Source: JANQUM01 sp047630355 (GTDB taxonomy: Bacteria > Bacteroidota > Bacteroidia > Cytophagales > Spirosomataceae). From it: 13,077 nucleotides of DNA. The notes under the pieces were generated by a model that did not search any database, was not told the DNA's origin, and saw nothing but the letters and a program-made list of their open reading frames with translations. Positions 1 through 6,247 of this stretch are shown here, in pieces; position 1 is the first letter of the stretch; every line of letters begins with the position of its first letter. Location of the stretch: assembly GCA_047630355.1 (NCBI GenBank), contig JBLHXN010000101.1, positions 1-13,077 on the forward strand, in the 5' to 3' direction. The position numbers were made by a program, and so were the translations under genes.

Positions 1-528
1 TCAAAATCTCCCATCGAAATGACGTGGAGCGACGGCGGAATTCGCCCGTCTCATCCTGATATTATTCCCGCTGATGATGACATCGGCGGTCCGGGGAGTG
101 CAAACGGCGTATTGATTATTGGAGAAAAAGGAATTATTTCGACGAATATCAACGACAGTTCGCCGCTGACTCCAAAACTTTATATGAATGATGGCACTAC
201 TGAATTTGGACCAACAACGGAACCGGACGACGAGCCAGAATACGGACACCAGCGTTTTTGGGTGGATGCCTGCAAAGCTGGGTTCGGGAGTAAAGAACAC
301 AGAGGTTTAACGTCATCATTTGATTACGCCGGACCAATGACCGAAACCGTTTTGATGGGAAATCTCGCCATCCGTAGTTATATGCTGAAAGCTAAAAACG
401 ACAAAGGGAAAATGGATTTCTTCGCCCGTAAAAAACTATTATGGGACGGTGAAAACATGCGAATCACCAACATTGAAGAAGCCAATCAATACGTCGGACG
501 GACGTATCGGAAGGGTTTTGAAGTGTAG
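1..528 (+). CDS. Gfo/Idh/MocA family oxidoreductase, C-terminal part (5' end outside window)
   Basis: The reading frame is open from the first base and ends at TAG 526-528, giving the last 175 residues. The sequence lacks the N-terminal Rossmann NAD(P)-binding half and matches the C-terminal alpha/beta substrate domain of the large Bacteroidota branch of Gfo/Idh/MocA dehydrogenases. Typical signs are the stretch MTWSDGGIRPSHPDIIP, the segment GSANGVLIIGEKG and the near-terminal helix GPMTETVLMGNLAIRSY. Family members use NAD(P) to oxidise or epimerise sugars and inositols; many Bacteroidota members are secreted or periplasmic, but the signal region is not visible here. The substrate cannot be told from this part. 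A strong terminator follows 30 bp after the stop, so this is the last gene of its transcript. The family call is confident; substrate and localisation are unknown. Confidence 0.9.
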   Translation, partial: SKSPIEMTWSDGGIRPSHPDIIPADDDIGGPGSANGVLIIGEKGIISTNINDSSPLTPKLYMNDGTTEFGPTTEPDDEPEYGHQRFWVDACKAGFGSKEHRGLTSSFDYAGPMTETVLMGNLAIRSYMLKAKNDKGKMDFFARKKLLWDGENMRITNIEEANQYVGRTYRKGFEV

Positions 529-557
529 TTATTCAGTTCTCAGGCATTTAAAATTTG

Positions 558-595
558 AATCGGGCAAGAGGAACTATCTCTTGCCCGATTTTTTT
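558..595 (+). terminator. Intrinsic terminator after the oxidoreductase gene
   Basis: A perfect 13-bp stem pairs AATCGGGCAAGAG (558-570) with CTCTTGCCCGATT (578-590) around a 7-nt loop, and the 3' arm runs into seven T residues (589-595). It lies between two convergent genes. The U tract marks the plus strand as the main direction. On the minus strand the stem is followed only by an A/T-rich stretch, so weak bidirectional action is possible. Confidence 0.93.
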
Positions 596-600
596 GCTAC

Positions 601-927
601 CTATTGTACTCGCTCAACGGCATCAAATTTACTGAGCGTCAAACGCACAATGCTGTCATTTTTAGCCAGCAAGTCATGCGGTACACCACCCTCAAGAATT
701 AGCAATGCTCCTTTTGAAATAGAGTGAGTTTCACCGTTTATTCCGAAATCAATTTCGCCGTCAACTACTTCCACCACAATCGGAAAAGGCGTTTTGTGTT
801 CTTTCATCAACTGCCCTTCTTTGAAAGTAATCCTTATTTCTTTAGAAAAAGGCGTTTCCAAAACAAGTTTAACGGTCGATTTGGCATCACCGTAAACTAA
901 ATCATCGTGCAGGTTAGTATATGTCAT
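601..927 (-). CDS. Small single-domain cupin protein
   Basis: The protein has 108 residues if it starts at the ATG at 925-927. The reading frame extends up to 1038, but the extra 37 residues are low-complexity, look unlike a cupin and lie antisense to a gene remnant, so I prefer the internal start. The sequence fits one beta-barrel of the cupin_2 type: a first motif around KEHKTPFPIVVEVVDGEIDF with one candidate metal ligand His and a Gly after the turn, and a second motif GALLILEGGVPHDLLA carrying the second His. The canonical HxH pair of motif 1 is reduced to a single H, so metal binding is uncertain. Small cupins of this kind are often sugar- or metabolite-binding, or isomerase-like. No specific role can be assigned. 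It stands alone, convergent with the upstream oxidoreductase. Confidence 0.82.
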   Translation of the reverse strand: MTYTNLHDDLVYGDAKSTVKLVLETPFSKEIRITFKEGQLMKEHKTPFPIVVEVVDGEIDFGINGETHSISKGALLILEGGVPHDLLAKNDSIVRLTLSKFDAVERVQ

Positions 928-959
928 ATCAGTGTTGTTGGAACTCCCCTCCCCGTGAA

Positions 960-1139
960 TGACTTTCCGCAAAACGCTACACAAATTGGGAAGAAGTACA
1001 GGGTATTTTAGTTCCGAAGACGATGGAGAATTACACAATCGAAAACGGTAAAATCATCGGAGAACCGAGTAGTCCCCACACATTTATAAGTATCAAATTT
1101 TCTGAGAAATTAGTCGACGAATTGATTTTTAAAAAGTAG
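960..1139 (+). pseudogene. 3' remnant of an unidentified protein gene
   Basis: Starting just after a TGA at 960-962 and ending at TAG 1137-1139, the plus-strand frame reads as a well-formed C-terminal protein tail of about 58 residues. It includes TNWEEVQGILVPKTMENYT followed by IENGKIIGE and ends KLVDELIFKK. There is no ATG at its beginning and the frame is blocked immediately upstream. The neighbouring frame reads GTPLPVNDFPQNATQ up to the same point before stopping at about 1010, compatible with a frameshift or deletion breakpoint. The pattern (something, 'W.EV.G.LVPKT', then a short charged end) resembles the tails of small Bacteroidota lipoproteins and outer-membrane-associated proteins, but I cannot name the family. 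It is probably a decayed gene truncated on its 5' side. Confidence 0.5.
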
Positions 1140-1148
1140 CCATGGGAC

Positions 1149-1196
1149 GTATGGGCATGTAAGGGCGTAATATGTTACGCCCCTGCACGCCCATAC
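1149..1196. repeat. Long imperfect palindrome downstream of glpK
   Basis: Two 22-base arms (1149-1170 and 1175-1196) face each other around a TATG loop, with 19 of 22 positions Watson-Crick paired. The innermost eight pairs, GGGCGTAA/TTACGCCC, are perfect. Read as RNA from the minus strand (the glpK transcript), two of the three exceptions become G-U wobbles. The element begins 13 bp after the glpK stop. No T tract follows it on either side, so it is not a standard intrinsic terminator. It could protect the 3' end or be a copy of a dispersed palindromic repeat; GGGCGTAA-type palindromes recur in Bacteroidota intergenic DNA, which I state from memory. Confidence 0.75.
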
Positions 1197-1209
1197 AACG
1201 ACACCTCTT

Positions 1210-2706
1210 TCAATCCTCCCACCCTTTCGAGCGTTCGATGGCTTTTTTCCAGCCGTGGTAATATTCGCTGCGTTGCGTTTCTTCCATATCGGGTTCCCAC
1301 GTTTTGTCAACGCCCCAGTTTTTTACTAAATCATCGAAGTTTTCCCAATACCCAACCGCCATCCCGGCAGCGTAAGCCGCACCGAGAGCGGTAGTTTCAA
1401 TCATTTTTGGACGAATAACGGGAACATCTAACATATCAGATTGAAATTGCATCATTAGTTCGTTCACGGTCATACCACCGTCAACTCGCAGTGATGAAAT
1501 CTCGATTCCCGAATCTTTTTTCATTGCTTCCAATACGTCTTTTGTTTGGTACGCCGTTGCCTCCAAAACCGACCGTGCGATGTGCCCTTTGTTTACGTAA
1601 CGGGTTAATCCCGCAATTACGCCGCGAGCCGAATTTTCCCAGTACGGAGCGTAAAGTCCCGAAAAAGCGGGAACAAAATAAACGCCGCCGTTATCCTCCA
1701 CGCCTTCGGCGAGGGTTTGCACTTCGGAGCTTTCTTTAATAATTCCAAGATTGTCACGAAGCCATTGCACCAATGCTCCTGCAATTGCAATCGAACCTTC
1801 GAGGGCGTAATGAACGGGCTGACCTTCAAATTGGTACGCAACGGTGGTGAGTAATCCATGTTTAGATGGTATTGCTTCCGTTCCGGTATTCATCAGCATA
1901 AAACAGCCAGTTCCGTACGTATTTTTAGCTTCGCCAGGTTGGAAACACGTTTGACCAACCAATGCGGCTTGTTGGTCGCCCAGAATTCCAGCTATCGGAA
2001 CGCCTTCCATCACTTCGGAAATGATTTTTCCGTAAACTTTACTACTCGGCTCAATAGTTGGTAACATCGCTTTCGGAATGTCGAGTTTTTCGAGAATTTC
2101 GTCGTCCCACGCCATTGATTTTATATTCATCAATTGCGTTCGCGAAGCATTGGTTACATCGGTTAAATGCAAGCCGCCGTTGATTCCGCCCGTTAAGTGC
2201 CAAACCAAAAACGTGTCCATATTTCCGAAAATAGCTTCGCCTTTTTCAGCATCAGCACGTACACCTTCCACATTATCCAGAATCCATTTGACTTTCAATC
2301 CGCTGAAATACGTTGCCAATGGCAGACCCGTTTTTTCCCGAAACCATTCCGTTCCGGTATCTTTCTCAAGCTGATTTGCCATTTTATCAACGCGAGTGTC
2401 TTGCCAAACGATGGCGTTGTAGTAAGCTTTCCCCGTTTGTTTATTCCAAACTACGGCGGTTTCCCGTTGATTGGTAATACCGCAAGCGGCGATATTTTTA
2501 ACCGAAATATTTTTGTTGATTCGGGCGGCGGCAATTACCTCTAAGGTGTTTTGCCAAATCTCGGTTGGGTTATGTTCTACCCATCCCGGCTTTGGGTAAA
2601 TCTGTTCGTGTTCTTTTTGTCCGACAGAAAAAATGTTTCCTTTTTTATCAAAAATTATACAACGTGTACTCGTAGTTCCCTGGTCGATGGATGCGACGTA
2701 ATTCAT
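1210..2706 (-). CDS. glpK: Glycerol kinase
   Basis: The gene encodes a 498-residue cytoplasmic kinase (E. coli GlpK has about 502) that phosphorylates glycerol with ATP to sn-glycerol 3-phosphate, the entry step to glycerolipid synthesis and glycerol catabolism. The N-terminal FGGY domain starts with the phosphate-loop signature IDQGTTSTR (residues 7-15). Glycerol-binding residues are visible as R81-E82 in TNQRETAVVW, Y133 in LATYFSG and the catalytic base D244 in LGDQQAALVGQ. The second FGGY domain carries GTGCFMLMNTG and the VDGGMTVNELMMQFQSD helix. The ATG at 2704-2706 gives the canonical N terminus. No glpF or glpD is adjacent; the divergent neighbour is a sugar symporter across 350 bp. 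All key residues are present and the gene looks intact. Confidence 0.97.
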   Translation of the reverse strand: MNYVASIDQGTTSTRCIIFDKKGNIFSVGQKEHEQIYPKPGWVEHNPTEIWQNTLEVIAAARINKNISVKNIAACGITNQRETAVVWNKQTGKAYYNAIVWQDTRVDKMANQLEKDTGTEWFREKTGLPLATYFSGLKVKWILDNVEGVRADAEKGEAIFGNMDTFLVWHLTGGINGGLHLTDVTNASRTQLMNIKSMAWDDEILEKLDIPKAMLPTIEPSSKVYGKIISEVMEGVPIAGILGDQQAALVGQTCFQPGEAKNTYGTGCFMLMNTGTEAIPSKHGLLTTVAYQFEGQPVHYALEGSIAIAGALVQWLRDNLGIIKESSEVQTLAEGVEDNGGVYFVPAFSGLYAPYWENSARGVIAGLTRYVNKGHIARSVLEATAYQTKDVLEAMKKDSGIEISSLRVDGGMTVNELMMQFQSDMLDVPVIRPKMIETTALGAAYAAGMAVGYWENFDDLVKNWGVDKTWEPDMEETQRSEYYHGWKKAIERSKGWED

Positions 2707-2824
2707 AGATTGGTTTTTGTATTTTCAGAAATAAAGAGAATGATTGGTAGAAATTTGACATTTGTTAATCAAATATCATTATTCAGCGATAAATTTAGGA
2801 AATTCCGTTGCTTTACTCAGTAAA

Positions 2825-2853
2825 AACGTGAAATATTGTTGGGGCAACGTGAA
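2825..2853. promoter_or_regulatory. Candidate tandem operator, two AACGTGAA half-sites
   Basis: AACGTGAA occurs at 2825-2832 and again at 2846-2853, a 21-bp period that places both copies on the same face of the helix. They lie 119 bp upstream of the glpK start and about 205 bp upstream of the symporter start. Whether a regulator binds is inference. The short length means chance cannot be excluded. Confidence 0.25.
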
Positions 2854-2891
2854 CTGAGAGTTTTATTGATTGGTTCATCCGAAAACCTGTA

Positions 2892-2961
2892 TGACCCGAA
2901 TGGCGTCACATATTTGTAGAAAAATCTATTCGATATAAAGATACGACCCCTATTGGGATCG
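2892..2961. repeat. Pair of related GACCC hairpins
   Basis: The first hairpin (2892-2908) pairs TGACCC with GG-GTCA around a GAAT loop with one bulged C. The second (2944-2961) pairs CGACCCC with GGGATCG around TATT with one mismatch. Both share the 5' arm GACCC and a 3' arm of the form GG..TC, and they are separated by 35 bp including ATATTTGTAGAAAAA. The likeness suggests two degenerate copies or two halves of one dispersed intergenic repeat. Confidence 0.45.
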
Positions 2962-3057
2962 AACAGTGGGTTGAAAACAGCTAAACCTCAAACTTCCCTT
3001 ATAAATACCTAAATAACAACACCTTCACCTTTCGATCTTGACCGTTAACCCTAAAAC

Positions 3058-4332
3058 ATGTTAAAGAAAACCCCAATTCTCCCGTTTGTTCTGATTACGA
3101 GTTTGTTTGCCTTGTGGGGCTTTGCCAACGACATCACTAACCCGATGGTCTCGGCGTTCAAAACCGTTTTGCAAATGTCAAATTTTAAAGCGTCGCTCGT
3201 TCAGTTAGCATTTTATGGTGGTTATTTTACCATGGCACTTCCAGCGGCTCTTTTCATCCGTAAATATTCCTATAAAAGTGGTATTTTGATTGGCTTGGGG
3301 CTTTACGCTACGGGAGCATTACTTTTCTACCCCGCCGCTCGTTACGAAGCGTTCGGTTTTTTTCTGGTTGCACTTTACATCCTGACTTTCGGACTGGCGT
3401 TTTTAGAAACTACCGCAAACCCGTATATTTTGTCAATGGGTGAAGAAAAAACGGCAACTCAACGTTTGAATCTTGCTCAATCTTTTAATCCCGTTGGGTC
3501 GTTGACGGGGATGTTCATTGCTCAACAATTCATTTTGCAAGCCTTAGATTCTGACGATGTGGATGCCGCCGGAAACTCAGTTTACGCCAATTTAGATGTT
3601 GCTTCACAGGCAGCTATCCGAACGCACGATTTAGAAATTATCCGTGATCCGTACATTTACTTAGGTCTTTTTGTTATTGGGATGATGGTAGTTATTGGTG
3701 TCTCAAAAATGCCACAAATGGAACGAAGCGAAGCGGCGAACGAACCCGTAAAAGGCGTTTTTGGACGATTATTCAAGAACAAACGCTATACGTTTAGCGT
3801 CGTTGCTCAGGCGTTTTACGTGGGGGCACAAATCATGTGCTGGACGTTCATCATCCAATACGCCGAACGGTTGGGTCTGAGTAAAGCCGAAGCTCAATCT
3901 TACAATATTGCGGCGATGGTGATCTTCTTGTGCAGCCGCATTATTTGTACGTATTTGTTACGCTTCATCAGCGGAAACCGCTTACTTTTCATTTTTGCCT
4001 GCGGGGCAATTGTTACCACGTTAGGAGCAATTTTAATTGACGGCATGGGCGGTTTGTACGCGTTGGTTGCCACTTCTTTCTTTATGTCCTTGATGTTCCC
4101 GACTATTTACGGCATTGCCCTCGAAGGTTTGGGCGAAGATGCTAAATTGGGTTCGGCGGGATTAGTGATGGCAATTGTGGGCGGGGCGTTGATGCCACCC
4201 ATGCAGGGAGCATTAATTGATATGGGCGGTTTTGCCGGATTTTCGGGTGAGAACTTCTCGTTCGTTTTACCGCTGATTTGCTTTGTGGTGATTGCTGTTT
4301 ATGCGAGGAGTACGATGAAAATGGTGAGGTAA
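3058..4332 (+). CDS. fucP: FucP-family sugar:H+ symporter (MFS)
   Basis: The gene encodes a 424-residue, highly hydrophobic protein with the twelve-helix pattern of the major facilitator superfamily, slightly shorter than E. coli FucP (438). The FucP/GluP signatures are intact: GFANDITNPMV in helix 1 with D25 (matching the proton-handling Asp46 of E. coli), FLETTANPYIL with E117 (matching Glu135), and NLAQSFNPVGSL with Q141 and N144 (matching Gln159 and Asn162). The protein should import a hexose such as L-fucose, or glucose/galactose/mannose, with a proton across the inner membrane. The exact sugar is not decidable, since Bacteroidota members of this family serve several sugars. It starts at ATG 3058 without an obvious Shine-Dalgarno. 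The first copy of the two-hairpin repeat begins about 16 bp after the stop. Confidence 0.9.
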   Translation: MLKKTPILPFVLITSLFALWGFANDITNPMVSAFKTVLQMSNFKASLVQLAFYGGYFTMALPAALFIRKYSYKSGILIGLGLYATGALLFYPAARYEAFGFFLVALYILTFGLAFLETTANPYILSMGEEKTATQRLNLAQSFNPVGSLTGMFIAQQFILQALDSDDVDAAGNSVYANLDVASQAAIRTHDLEIIRDPYIYLGLFVIGMMVVIGVSKMPQMERSEAANEPVKGVFGRLFKNKRYTFSVVAQAFYVGAQIMCWTFIIQYAERLGLSKAEAQSYNIAAMVIFLCSRIICTYLLRFISGNRLLFIFACGAIVTTLGAILIDGMGGLYALVATSFFMSLMFPTIYGIALEGLGEDAKLGSAGLVMAIVGGALMPPMQGALIDMGGFAGFSGENFSFVLPLICFVVIAVYARSTMKMVR

Positions 4333-4347
4333 AAAAATATTTAACAC

Positions 4348-4422
4348 CCATTTTAGAATAAGCCATCGGTGAGTGAAACTCGCTTGAACACTTTCGTGAA
4401 GGATGATTCTTTGCGGAGCGAG
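4348..4422 (+). repeat. Two-hairpin intergenic repeat, copy A
   Basis: Hairpin 1 pairs GTGAGT (4369-4374) with ACTCGC (4378-4383) over a GAA loop. Hairpin 2 pairs 4395-4403 with 4407-4415, nine pairs including G-U wobbles. An 11-nt spacer containing ACACT separates them, and GAGCGAG follows. About three quarters of its bases match copy B 878 bp away, starting at TTTTAGAA. Differences fall mainly in the stems and keep pairing. The copy lies directly downstream of the symporter stop. Confidence 0.75.
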
Positions 4423-4491
4423 GTATCAAAATGAACTTAAAATAAGGTCATTTAACACTTACTATAAATTTATTTCTAAATTTAACTCGTA

Positions 4492-4517
4492 AAGTGTATT
4501 TCTACGCAGTACACTTG
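4492..4517 (+). promoter_or_regulatory. Candidate operator/promoter of the toxin-antitoxin operon
   Basis: A perfect 7-bp inverted repeat, AAGTGTA (4492-4498) and TACACTT (4510-4516), is spaced 11 bp apart, so half-sites are 18 bp centre to centre. The right half-site overlaps TACACTTG (4510-4517), one mismatch from the Bacteroidota -7 box TAnnTTTG, and lies 28 bp before the antitoxin ATG. Type II toxin-antitoxin operons usually repress themselves by binding such repeats at their promoter. The site is seen directly; its function is inferred. Confidence 0.45.
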
Positions 4518-4545
4518 CATTATTAATTCAAAATAGAAATCAGCT

Positions 4546-4779
4546 ATGACCCATATAATAACCATTGAAACGGAAAATCAAACCGATTTCACCCTATTAA
4601 AGAATTTAGCTCAAAGGCTAAATCTAAACATAAAGGAAGAGCATAAATCAGCCAAGGAGGCTAAATCAGATTTGTTAGATAAAGTCGCAGGAAGTTGGGA
4701 AGGCTCAGAAACAGGCGACGAACTAAATTTAATGATTCAGCAATCAAGATTTGATAACCCCCGTGAGATAGAATTATGA
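4546..4779 (+). CDS. Antitoxin of a type II toxin-antitoxin pair (VapB-like position)
   Basis: This 77-residue acidic protein sits immediately upstream of a PIN-domain toxin, overlapping it by the 4-bp ATGA (4776-4779), so the two are translationally coupled. The N terminus (THIITIETENQTDFTLLKNLAQRLN) predicts a short beta strand followed by a helix. The middle is charged, and the tail, with a Trp in GSWEG and the end FDNPREIEL, looks like the toxin-clamping tail of many Bacteroidota PIN-partner antitoxins. No clear AbrB, RHH or Phd DNA-binding fold can be read from the sequence, so the antitoxin family is not assigned. An inverted repeat upstream may be its operator. The function rests mainly on context. 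Confidence 0.8.
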   Translation: MTHIITIETENQTDFTLLKNLAQRLNLNIKEEHKSAKEAKSDLLDKVAGSWEGSETGDELNLMIQQSRFDNPREIEL

Positions 4780-5192
4780 GCCTTTATTTACTTGATACAA
4801 ATATTTGTGTTCACTTGCTAAAAGGCGAATATGCCATAAAAGATAAGATTGCTTCAGTTGGTATAGAATCTTGTTTTCTTTCAGAAATCACCATTGCAGA
4901 GCTTCTTTTTGGAATTGAAAATAGTTCCCCCACAAAAAGGGATGGAAATTTAGCAAGATTTGAAAATTTTGAAGCTTTATTTTCAGGACGTATTTTACCA
5001 ATAACCCAAGTTTTAAGCCATTACGCCAAACAAAAAGCCGACCTTAGGCGGGCAGGAAAACCCGTAGGTGAATTTGACTTACTAATCGGAGCAACTGCCG
5101 TAACGCATGGTATGACCCTCGTCACGAGGAACATTAAAGATTTTGAAAATATCGAAGGTATAATCTTTCAAAACTGGATAGTCGAAAGATAA
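4776..5192 (+). CDS. vapC: VapC-type PIN-domain toxin (ribonuclease)
   Basis: The 138-residue protein has the full PIN signature: LLDTNICVHLLKG with catalytic D7, SEITIAELLFGIE with E42, GEFDLLIGATAVTHG with D101, and the closing LVTRNIKDFENI with D122 as a possible fourth acidic residue. These carboxylates bind Mg2+ or Mn2+ in a single-strand RNase site; characterised VapC toxins cut tRNA or rRNA and stop translation. The RNA target here is unknown. The start codon lies inside the antitoxin stop (ATGA), the usual coupling. The length is typical of VapC and no active-site loss is visible, so it should be functional. The whole pair lies between repeat copies A and B. Confidence 0.92.
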   Translation: MSLYLLDTNICVHLLKGEYAIKDKIASVGIESCFLSEITIAELLFGIENSSPTKRDGNLARFENFEALFSGRILPITQVLSHYAKQKADLRRAGKPVGEFDLLIGATAVTHGMTLVTRNIKDFENIEGIIFQNWIVER

Positions 5193-5225
5193 TTTACCAA
5201 TGCACTCACGATGAACATCCAATAT

Positions 5226-5298
5226 CCGTTTTAGAAAAAGTCATCGGCGGGTGAACGTTGCCTGAATACTTCCTCGGAGAATGGATTTTCTGAGGAGG
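5226..5298 (+). repeat. Two-hairpin intergenic repeat, copy B
   Basis: Hairpin 1 pairs GGCGG (5246-5250) with TTGCC (5258-5262). Hairpin 2 pairs CCTCGGAGAA (5272-5281) with TTTTCTGAGG (5286-5295) over a TGGA loop, ten pairs with two G-U. Copy B is aligned end to end with copy A. Several stem positions changed on both sides, for example G-C to T-A and A-T to G-C in hairpin 2, which points to selection on the fold. It starts about 34 bp after the vapC stop. Confidence 0.75.
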
Positions 5299-5390
5299 AC
5301 AGCTAACCCTATTTCACCGTACTGCATTTTCCTTTCTCTGAGTGATGGTGAGGGTGGACCTTTGCCAGTTAACAGTTTAGGTTTGAATAT

Positions 5391-5444
5391 GCCGAGTACA
5401 ACTCGGCAGACACGTCCCCGAAGGAACATCCTTCGGGGAGCGAG
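5391..5444 (+). repeat. Two-hairpin intergenic repeat, copy C
   Basis: Hairpin 1 is a perfect 7-bp stem, GCCGAGT (5391-5397) with ACTCGGC (5401-5407), loop ACA. Hairpin 2 is a perfect 9-bp stem, CCCCGAAGG (5416-5424) with CCTTCGGGG (5430-5438), loop AACAT. An 8-nt spacer AGACACGT lies between them. The following GGAGCGAG equals the bases after hairpin 2 in copy A. It lies 12 bp beyond the stop of the 170-aa minus-strand gene. The second stem would also act as a structured 3' end for that gene, but no U tract is present. Confidence 0.78.
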
Positions 5445-5455
5445 TTGGTTGCGGT

Positions 5456-5968
5456 TTACTCTTTTAAACAGTAGTCTATAATATCTTGATATTCTTTTTC
5501 AATCCTGCCTTTATCGTCAAAGCTAAAGCTGTTTTTGGTGTTTGAGACTAAAACTCGATAGACTAAATTTCTGCTTTCTGGACTTGATTTTGACAGATGA
5601 TTAATTATTACATTGAATGGATGTTTTTTATAGTGGTACAGCATATAATTGACAATCAATCCAAACCATTCTTTAGCGTTATTTGCTATAAAAAAATCAA
5701 GGTTATTCATTAACGAAAAAATAGTTTCTTCTTCACTGTAAAAGTTACAAGGGTCATTTTGTAATGCCCAAAATACCGCTTCCAAGTACTCAAATGTTGG
5801 ATGGTCGCCCAATGTAGCATCCGTAAAACCTTTGTAATAGACTTTTAGAGGATATACCTTTTGCAGATTGTAAATGTCATTGAATATATACTCATAAATA
5901 TCCCAATCCTCGTCCTCTTGTAGTTTACGTGAAATAAGTAACCTCGCCTCAATTTCGTTAAATTCCAT
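5456..5968 (-). CDS. Uncharacterised 170-aa protein, candidate immunity protein
   Basis: I do not recognise a named family. The protein is acidic and predicted mostly helical, with many aromatic residues (for example YLEAVFWALQNDPCNFY and NAKEWFGLIVNYMLYHYKKHPFN); no signal peptide or membrane segment is seen. Its ATG (5966-5968) overlaps the stop of the upstream 85-aa gene in TAATG, so the two are translationally coupled. The order of a small toxin-like ORF directly followed by a helical acidic protein of about 170 residues is the usual order of toxin tip and immunity gene in polymorphic toxin loci. Base composition is clearly more AT-rich than in flanking metabolic genes, suggesting acquisition. 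The CDS is likely real; the immunity role is inference from context. Confidence 0.75.
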   Translation of the reverse strand: MEFNEIEARLLISRKLQEDEDWDIYEYIFNDIYNLQKVYPLKVYYKGFTDATLGDHPTFEYLEAVFWALQNDPCNFYSEEETIFSLMNNLDFFIANNAKEWFGLIVNYMLYHYKKHPFNVIINHLSKSSPESRNLVYRVLVSNTKNSFSFDDKGRIEKEYQDIIDYCLKE

Positions 5969-6225
5969 TATCCAAATAAAGGTTTAAATTTATATTGCAT
6001 TACCTTTCTAAAAGACTCAATTTGCTTAATTACTAAGGATGTTAACAATCCGTCTTCATCATATATCTCGTACAAGTTCTGCATTTCTTCTTCAAATACT
6101 TCTTTTGGTGTTTTGCTTAACCTGACTTTGTTATTAGCCTTACCTTTATAAGTTAGTGTTCTTGAATGTCTTGAACTTGATACTGCACCTGTATTTATGA
6201 AATTGGCTGATCGTGATACACTCAA
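5968..6225 (-). CDS. 85-aa ORF, possible orphan C-terminal toxin fragment
   Basis: The frame opens after a TAA at 6235-6237 and has no ATG near its start; TTG at 6223-6225 is the only initiator-like codon, and four codons precede it in frame. The N-terminal part is basic and Ser/Thr-rich (SSRHSRTLTYKGKANNKVRL). The C-terminal half is helical (TPKEVFEEEMQNLYEIYDEDG, then LLTSLVIKQIESFRKVMQYK) and ends KPLFG. This looks like the tail of a larger protein rather than a complete one. In polymorphic toxin loci (Rhs, CDI and related), detached 3' pieces encoding only the toxic tip, each followed by its immunity gene, are well known. Gene context here (coupled 170-aa gene after it, 171-aa gene 22 bp before it) fits that. 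Toxin family and activity are unknown; it may be a non-translated relic. Confidence 0.5.
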   Translation of the reverse strand: MSVSRSANFINTGAVSSSRHSRTLTYKGKANNKVRLSKTPKEVFEEEMQNLYEIYDEDGLLTSLVIKQIESFRKVMQYKFKPLFG

Positions 6226-6247
6226 AAACCAAATTTACTTTTATCAA

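Larger units (their letters stand above)
2707..3057. other. Divergent intergenic region between glpK and the symporter gene
   Basis: This 351-bp gap must hold the promoters of both divergent genes. I find no perfect TAnnTTTG box on either strand; CATATTTG at 2909-2916 is one mismatch away on the plus strand. The region does contain a direct repeat AACGTGAA at 2825-2832 and 2846-2853 (21 bp apart) and two related hairpins at 2892-2908 and 2944-2961, listed separately. No convincing coding sequence is present. Confidence 0.6.

Noticed and set aside
928..1038. N-terminal extension of the cupin reading frame to 1038
   Set aside because: The added residues do not resemble cupin sequence, and the stretch is antisense to a plus-strand gene remnant. 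The ATG at 927 gives a compact single-domain cupin.
4339..4345. ATTTAAC as an integron attC core (RYYYAAC) near copy A
   Set aside because: The motif is very degenerate, no matching GTTRRRY partner is convincing, and copies B-D lack an equivalent. The cassette analogy is one of layout only.
5241..5429. Minus-strand 62-codon frame between vapC and the 170-aa gene
   Set aside because: It reads through repeat copies B and C, whose structure explains the bases. Composition and context do not support coding.
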